Source: Guyparkeria sp016278265
Lineage (GTDB): Bacteria > Pseudomonadota > Gammaproteobacteria > Halothiobacillales > Halothiobacillaceae
Assembly: GCF_044582145.1 (NCBI RefSeq)
Contig: NZ_JBDODO010000027.1
DNA length: 5,182 bases
Reading direction: 5' to 3' (one strand)
Shown: piece by piece, positions 1-5,182 of the stretch
How the letters are laid out: each line of letters opens with the position of its first letter
Position numbering within the stretch: position 1 is the stretch's first letter
Notes under the pieces: generated by a model
Told to the model about the DNA's origin: nothing
The model's input: only the letters and a program-made list of their open reading frames with translations
Databases searched by the model: none
Made by a program: the position numbers and the translations under genes

Positions 1-27
1 GGTCGCCAAAAAGACCTCTTAGAGGGG

Positions 28-55
28 TTGACAGGCGACACGAAGGGCGTAAGAT
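28..55 (+). promoter_or_regulatory. rRNA operon promoter (sigma-70 type, P1-like)
   Basis: The -35 box TTGACA (28-33) is a perfect consensus. It is followed after 16 bp by TAAGAT (50-55), which matches 4 of 6 bases of TATAAT. A 16-bp spacer and a GC-rich discriminator (ACGCGCTC, 56-63) are typical of stringently controlled rRNA promoters such as E. coli rrnB P1, so inhibition by ppGpp/DksA and dependence on initiating-nucleotide supply are likely by analogy. Transcription would start near 62-63, giving a leader of about 185 nt. An A-tract at 8-12 could be part of an UP element, but the window is too short upstream to judge. Only one promoter is visible; a further upstream one could lie outside. 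Confidence 0.78.
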
Positions 56-66
56 ACGCGCTCTTC

Positions 67-81
67 TCGGCGACGAGCCGA
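67..81 (+). other. leader RNA hairpin 1
   Basis: TCGGC (67-71) pairs with GCCGA (77-81) around a 5-nt loop, giving a perfect 5-bp GC-rich stem just after the inferred transcription start. It directly abuts the next hairpin, so the first 40 nt of the transcript may form two stacked stem-loops. Its role is unknown; it could protect the 5' end or take part in antitermination. Confidence 0.5.
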
Positions 82-102
82 CACCAGCCGGACGGGTTGG
101 TG
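82..102 (+). promoter_or_regulatory. boxB-like leader hairpin
   Basis: CACCAGCC (82-89) pairs with GGTTGGTG (95-102) with a single G-U wobble, leaving the 5-nt loop GGACG. It ends one base before boxA at 104. In rRNA leaders of E. coli a stem-loop called boxB precedes boxA, and this one has the right place and size. In E. coli boxA is the essential element and boxB is largely dispensable, so the function here is inferred from position only. Confidence 0.6.
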
Positions 103-103
103 A

Positions 104-115
104 CGATCTTTAAGA
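104..115 (+). promoter_or_regulatory. boxA antitermination element, leader copy
   Basis: CGATCTTTAAGA matches 9 of 12 positions of the E. coli rrn boxA (TGCTCTTTAACA), including the central TCTTTAA. In the nascent RNA boxA is bound by NusB-NusE(S10) and, with NusA, NusG and SuhB, lets RNA polymerase pass Rho-dependent terminators and supports co-transcriptional folding. It lies between the boxB-like hairpin and the 16S processing stem, the same order as in E. coli. A second copy with the same CGATCTTTAA core lies in the 16S-23S spacer at 2144-2155. Confidence 0.82.
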
Positions 116-151
116 AAGAGTAGAGATAATTTGTGTGGGTGCTTGTTGGCC
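116..151 (+). other. 16S precursor processing stem, 5' arm
   Basis: This segment is complementary to 1806-1841, downstream of 16S. By hand I count 35 base pairs, four of them wobbles, interrupted by a bulged T at 121 and a bulged G at 1822. The core 123-135 pairs perfectly with 1823-1835. Such a helix loops out the whole 16S and is the classical RNase III substrate in bacterial pre-rRNA, after which other RNases trim the mature ends. It begins right after boxA. Confidence 0.88.
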
Positions 152-174
152 CGGTTGGTCAAAAGACTGACTGG
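151..174 (+). other. leader hairpin with AAAA tetraloop
   Basis: Bases 151-160 can pair with 165-174 to form a 10-bp stem containing four G-U pairs, closed by the loop AAAA (161-164). It follows the 5' arm of the processing stem at once and competes with it only for base 151. It lies in the part of the leader removed during 16S maturation; leader structures here are thought to aid 16S folding in E. coli. The many wobbles make it less certain than its neighbours. Confidence 0.45.
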
Positions 175-185
175 CTGATGAGTGA

Positions 186-218
186 CCTGTCAATGACGCA
201 TAAGTGTAGTTTGACAGG
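186..218 (+). other. leader hairpin upstream of 16S
   Basis: CCTGTCAA (186-193) is the exact reverse complement of TTGACAGG (211-218), giving 8 perfect base pairs around a 17-nt loop. It ends 28 nt before the mature 16S 5' end. It is part of the discarded leader and may help present the 16S 5' end for trimming by RNase E/G-type enzymes; that role is inference. Confidence 0.55.
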
Positions 219-246
219 GTTGACCTCAGAAGCTTTGAAGAAGTTT

Positions 247-1790
<1,544 letters not shown>

Positions 1791-1805
1791 AAGAGATACC
1801 TTCCA

Positions 1806-1841
1806 GGTCGGCAAGCATCCAGCACAAATTATCTCTCTCTT
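1806..1841 (+). other. 16S precursor processing stem, 3' arm
   Basis: Partner of 116-151, starting 16 nt after the mature 16S 3' end and ending 21 nt before tRNA-Ile. The CACAAATTATCTC core (1823-1835) is perfectly complementary to 123-135. Folding this helix brings both 16S ends together and creates the RNase III cleavage site that separates pre-16S from the tRNA-23S part of the transcript. Confidence 0.88.
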
Positions 1842-1862
1842 GAAAAAAGGTTGCACGAGCTT

Positions 1863-1939
<77 letters not shown>

Positions 1940-1945
1940 AACCTC

Positions 1946-2021
1946 GGGGCCATAGCTCAGCTGGGAGAGCGCCTGCCTTGCACGCAGGAGGTCGGGAGTT
2001 CGATCCTCCCTGGCTCCACCA
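1946..2021 (+). tRNA. alaT: tRNA-Ala (anticodon TGC)
   Basis: A 76-nt alanine tRNA with anticodon TGC at 1979-1981, reading GCN codons. The acceptor stem GGGGCCA (1946-1952) pairs with TGGCTCC (2011-2017) and contains the G3-U70 wobble (1948 with 2015), the identity element recognised by alanyl-tRNA synthetase. The discriminator is A2018 and CCA is encoded at 2019-2021. The anticodon stem is CCTGC/GCAGG (1972-1976/1984-1988). The Ile-then-Ala order is the common arrangement in proteobacterial rRNA spacers; Xanthomonas and Xylella, as I recall, have the reverse order. Confidence 0.99.
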
Positions 2022-2035
2022 AACGCCCGACCGGA

Positions 2036-2057
2036 CGGCCCTGGGGACCTGGGGCCG
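2036..2057 (+). other. spacer hairpin after tRNA-Ala
   Basis: CGGCCCT (2036-2042) pairs with GGGGCCG (2051-2057) with one T-G wobble and an 8-nt loop. It lies 15 nt downstream of the tRNA-Ala CCA end and could act as a stop for the nucleases trimming the tRNA 3' end; that is inference. Confidence 0.45.
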
Positions 2058-2093
2058 AGTGGTCACGGCTCGTCTAGCTCGAGTCATAACCGA

Positions 2094-2118
2094 GAGCATC
2101 ACCGTTAGGTGGTGTTTT
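2094..2118 (+). other. terminator-like hairpin inside the 16S-23S spacer
   Basis: GCATCACC (2096-2103) pairs with GGTGGTGT (2108-2115) around the tetraloop GTTA, and the stem is followed directly by a short run of T (2115-2118). The shape resembles an intrinsic terminator, but the T run is only four bases and two of eight pairs are wobbles. It lies ahead of 23S, so it must be read through; boxA antitermination would help. It may equally be a plain processing or folding element. Confidence 0.45.
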
Positions 2119-2121
2119 GGG

Positions 2122-2138
2122 TTCTGACACGGTCAGAA
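2122..2138 (+). promoter_or_regulatory. boxB-like hairpin in spacer
   Basis: TTCTGAC (2122-2128) is the exact reverse complement of GTCAGAA (2132-2138), leaving only ACG as the loop. It ends 5 nt before the spacer boxA, mirroring the hairpin at 82-102 that precedes the leader boxA. Both loop regions show ACGG (92-95 and 2129-2132). The role in antitermination complex assembly is inferred from position. Confidence 0.55.
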
Positions 2139-2143
2139 GCAAC

Positions 2144-2155
2144 CGATCTTTAACA
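2144..2155 (+). promoter_or_regulatory. boxA antitermination element, spacer copy
   Basis: CGATCTTTAACA matches 10 of 12 positions of the E. coli rrn boxA, with the perfect core TCTTTAACA. A second boxA between 16S (or the spacer tRNAs) and 23S is usual in proteobacteria and is taken to reload or maintain NusB-S10 on polymerase before the long 23S gene. It is a closer match than the leader copy at 104-115. Confidence 0.87.
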
Positions 2156-2171
2156 AGTAAAGTGAATGCGG

Positions 2172-2192
2172 CATGAATCTTAAGGATTCATG
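2172..2192 (+). other. perfect hairpin upstream of 23S
   Basis: CATGAATC (2172-2179) and GATTCATG (2185-2192) are exact reverse complements around the 5-nt loop TTAAG. The hairpin stands between the spacer boxA and the outer arm of the 23S processing helix, only 2 nt from the latter, so it could stack on that helix. It is removed on maturation. Confidence 0.6.
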
Positions 2193-2194
2193 TA

Positions 2195-2207
2195 TGTACG
2201 TTGTATC
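2195..2207 (+). other. 23S processing helix, outer 5' arm
   Basis: TGTACG (2195-2200) and TGTATC (2202-2207) pair with CGTACA (5177-5182) and GATACA (5170-5175), broken by one T-C mismatch (2201/5176): 12 pairs in 13 positions. This extends the main 23S stem outward past a junction that holds the hairpins at 2212-2235 and 2237-2249. The match runs to the last base of the window, so the helix may continue. Confidence 0.6.
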
Positions 2208-2211
2208 TTGT

Positions 2212-2235
2212 GTCAGCGAGACAATAACTCGCGAC
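2212..2235 (+). other. junction hairpin in 23S leader
   Basis: GTC-GCGAG (2212-2214, 2216-2220, with A2215 bulged) pairs with CTCGC-GAC (2228-2235) around a 7-nt loop, giving 8 base pairs. It falls between the outer and inner parts of the 23S processing helix and is followed by a small stem CACCA/TGGTG (2237-2241/2245-2249) that overlaps the first bases of the inner arm, so the two folds would compete. Confidence 0.5.
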
Positions 2236-2246
2236 GCACCAAGTTG

Positions 2247-2274
2247 GTGTGTTGCTTTGGGTTATATGGTCAAG
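2247..2274 (+). other. 23S processing helix, inner 5' arm
   Basis: This segment pairs with 5138-5166 through 28 base pairs with one G-T wobble (2253/5160) and a single bulged G (5152). The inner seven pairs (2268-2274 with 5138-5144) are helix 1 of mature 23S; the rest is precursor. It is the expected RNase III substrate that releases pre-23S. Confidence 0.9.
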
Positions 2275-3298
2275 TGACCAAGCGCACACGGTGGATGCCT
2301 AGGCGGTAAGAGGCGATGAAGGACGTGACAGCCTGCGAAAAGTTCCGGGGAGTTGGCAATACGCGTTGATCCGGAAATGTCCGAATGGGGGAACCCACCT
2401 CGCAAGAGGTATCCATGACTGAATACATAGGTCATGGAGGCGAACCGAGCGAACTGAAACATCTAAGTAGCTCGAGGAAAAGAAATCAACCGAGATTCCC
2501 CTAGTAGCGGCGAGCGAACGGGGAACAGCCCATCAAGCGTCTTTTGAGTTAGTGGAACAGTCTGGAAAGTCTGGCCATAGCGGGTGAAAGCCCCGTACAC
2601 GAAAGCTCTTCTGACGTGATGTCGAGTAGGGCGGGACACGTGGAATCCTGTCTGAATATGGGGGGACCATCCTCCAAGGCTAAATACTCCTTACCGACCG
2701 ATAGTGAACCAGTACCGTGAGGGAAAGGCGAAAAGAACCCCGGCGAGGGGAGTGAAATAGAACCTGAAACCGTGTGCGTACAAGCAGTAGGAGCAGACTT
2801 GTTCTGTGACTGCGTACCTTTTGTATAATGGGTCAGCGACTTACTGATCGTGGCAAGCTTAACCGAGTAGGGGAGGCGTAGCGAAAGCGAGTCTGAACAG
2901 GGCGTTCAGTCGCGGTCAGTAGACCCGAAACCGGCGCGATCTACCCATGGCCAGGGTGAAGGTCAGGTAATACTGACTGGAGGCCCGAACTCACTAATGT
3001 TGAAAAATTAGGAGATGAGCTGTGGGTCGGAGTGAAAGGCTAATCAAGCCCGGAGATAGCTGGTTCTCCTCGAAAGCTATTTAGGTAGCGCCTCATGTCT
3101 CACTCTCGGGGGTAGAGCACTGTTATGGCTAGGGGGTCATCCCGACTTACCAAACCATGGCAAACTCCGAATACCGAGAAGTGCAATCATGGGAGACACA
3201 CAGTGGGTGCTAACGTCCATTGTGGAGAGGGAAACAACCCAGACCGCCAGCTAAGGCCCCCAAATGTGTGCTAAGTGGGAAACGATGTGGGAAGGCGA

Positions 3299-3366
<68 letters not shown>

Positions 3367-4058
3367 CGGCCTGCGCGGAAGATTTACCGGGGCTCAAGCA
3401 CACTGCCGAAGCTGCGGATGCCGTAAGGCATGGTAGAGGAGCGTTCCGTAGGCCGTTGAAGGTGGACTGTGAGGTCTGCTGGAGGTATCGGAAGTGCGAA
3501 TGCTGACATGAGTAACGATAATACGAGTGAAAACCTCGTACGCCGAAAGTCCAAGGTTTCCTGCGCAACGCCAATCGGCGCAGGGTGAGTCGGCCCCTAA
3601 GGCGAGGCTGAGAAGCGTAGTCGATGGGAAGCAGGTTAATATTCCTGCACCGACCGTTATTGCGATGGGGGGACGGAGAAGGCTAGGCCAGCCGGCAGTT
3701 GGTGTCCGGTTTAAGCCCGTAGGTGGATCTCTTAGGCAAATCCGGGAGATCAACACCGAGAGGTGACGACGAGTTCCCAAGGGAACGAAGTGGTTGATGC
3801 CATGCTTCCAGGAAAAGCCTCTAAGCTTCAGATAACGGTTGACCGTACCCTAAACCAACACAGGTGGACTGGATGAGAATTCCAAGGCGTTGAGAGAACT
3901 CGGGTGAAGGAACTAGGCAAAATAGCACCGTAACTTCGGGAGAAGGTGCGCCCCCGTTAGGTGATCGGATTTACTCCGTAAGCCGAAGGGGGTTGCAGTG
4001 ACCAGGCCGCTGCGACTGTTTATCAAAAACACAGCACTCTGCAAACTCGAAAGAGGAC

Positions 4059-4093
<35 letters not shown>

Positions 4094-4126
4094 TAATTGA
4101 TGGGGTTATCTTCGGAGAAGCCCTTG

Positions 4127-4220
<94 letters not shown>

Positions 4221-4284
4221 CGACGGCGGCGCTGTCTCCACCCGAGACTCAGTGAAATTGAAATCGCTGTGAAGATGCAGTGTA

Positions 4285-4867
<583 letters not shown>

Positions 4868-4887
4868 CGTTGGAGATTTGAGGGAAT

Positions 4888-4931
<44 letters not shown>

Positions 4932-4977
4932 TCCGGTTGTCACGCCAGTGGCACTGCCGGGTAGCTAAGTTCGGATT

Positions 4978-5010
<33 letters not shown>

Positions 5011-5137
5011 AACCCCAAGATGAGATCTCCCCGGGGCTTCGAGCCCCCTGAAGGGCCGTGGAAGACCACCACGTTGATAGGCGGGATGTGGAAGTGCAGC
5101 AATGCATGCAGCTAACCCGTACTAATTACCCGTGCGG

Positions 5138-5166
5138 CTTGACCATATAACGCCAAAGCGACACAC
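5138..5166 (+). other. 23S processing helix, inner 3' arm
   Basis: Partner of 2247-2274: CTTGACC (5138-5144, mature 23S) followed by ATATAAC (5145-5151), a bulged G, and CCAAAGCGACACAC (5153-5166). The mature 3' end at 5146 would leave a 2-nt overhang past helix 1, as in E. coli. Confidence 0.9.
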
Positions 5167-5169
5167 ACG

Positions 5170-5182
5170 GATACACCGTACA
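5170..5182 (+). other. 23S processing helix, outer 3' arm
   Basis: GATACA and CGTACA flank one mismatched C and pair with 2195-2207. A small local alternative hairpin ACGG/CCGT (5167-5170/5176-5179) would compete. The rest of the spacer and any 5S gene (rrf) are beyond the window end. Confidence 0.58.

Noticed and set aside
211..240. A second TTGACA (211-216) as a P2 promoter
   Set aside because: No acceptable -10 box follows at 16-18 bp (best TTTGAA), it would start inside 16S, and the bases are the 3' half of the hairpin 186-218.
3527..3766. Open frames on the + strand at 3527-3766 and 4363-4578
   Set aside because: Both lie wholly inside mature 23S on the same strand, so the RNA is folded into the ribosome. 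The known cases of peptides in 23S are much shorter and no ribosome binding site stands out.
3394..3780. Open frame on the - strand, 128 codons, the longest in the window
   Set aside because: It is antisense to 23S domains II-III. Such frames have often been misannotated as proteins in 23S regions.
5147..5182. Start of a 5S rRNA gene
   Set aside because: The last 36 nt are explained by the 23S processing helix and show no 5S start; 5S is expected further downstream.

Overview
This window is one almost complete bacterial ribosomal RNA transcription unit, read entirely on the + strand: promoter, antitermination leader, 16S rRNA, tRNA-Ile(GAT), tRNA-Ala(TGC) and 23S rRNA. It ends 36 nt after the 23S 3' end, so the expected 5S gene lies outside. 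I find no protein-coding gene; every open frame here is a by-product of structural RNA sequence, usually antisense.

The organism is most likely a gammaproteobacterium. The 16S is 1544 nt and lines up with E. coli with only two net inserted bases. The E. coli-like long h17, the h6 hairpin, the exact 3' end (CACCTCCTTA), the Ile-Ala spacer and the 23S (2879 nt, about 25 nt shorter than E. coli) all fit. The h43 loop has the one-base-longer form that I recall from Xanthomonas, and h26 also has one extra base, so it does not look like Enterobacterales. I cannot name a genus from memory.

Layout. 1-246: rRNA-type promoter (TTGACA, 16 bp, TAAGAT, GC-rich discriminator), two tandem hairpins, boxA, the 5' arm of the 16S processing helix and two more hairpins. 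247-1790: 16S. 1791-1862: short spacer with the 3' arm of the 16S helix. 1863-2021: the two tRNAs, 6 nt apart, both with encoded CCA. 2022-2267: a 246-nt spacer with a terminator-like hairpin, a boxB-like hairpin, a second boxA, and the 5' arms of the 23S processing helix. 2268-5146: 23S. 5147-5182: 3' arms of the 23S helix.

How it works together: one transcript is protected from premature termination by boxA in the leader and again in the spacer. It folds so that each large rRNA is looped out by a long double-stranded stem (35 and 28 base pairs by my count) suited to RNase III. The tRNAs would be freed by the tRNA-processing nucleases. I see no undescribed system. The more interesting signals are in the non-ribosomal RNA: a second, outer part of the 23S processing helix reaching the window edge, a matching hairpin-plus-boxA module in leader and spacer, and a terminator-like hairpin inside the spacer.
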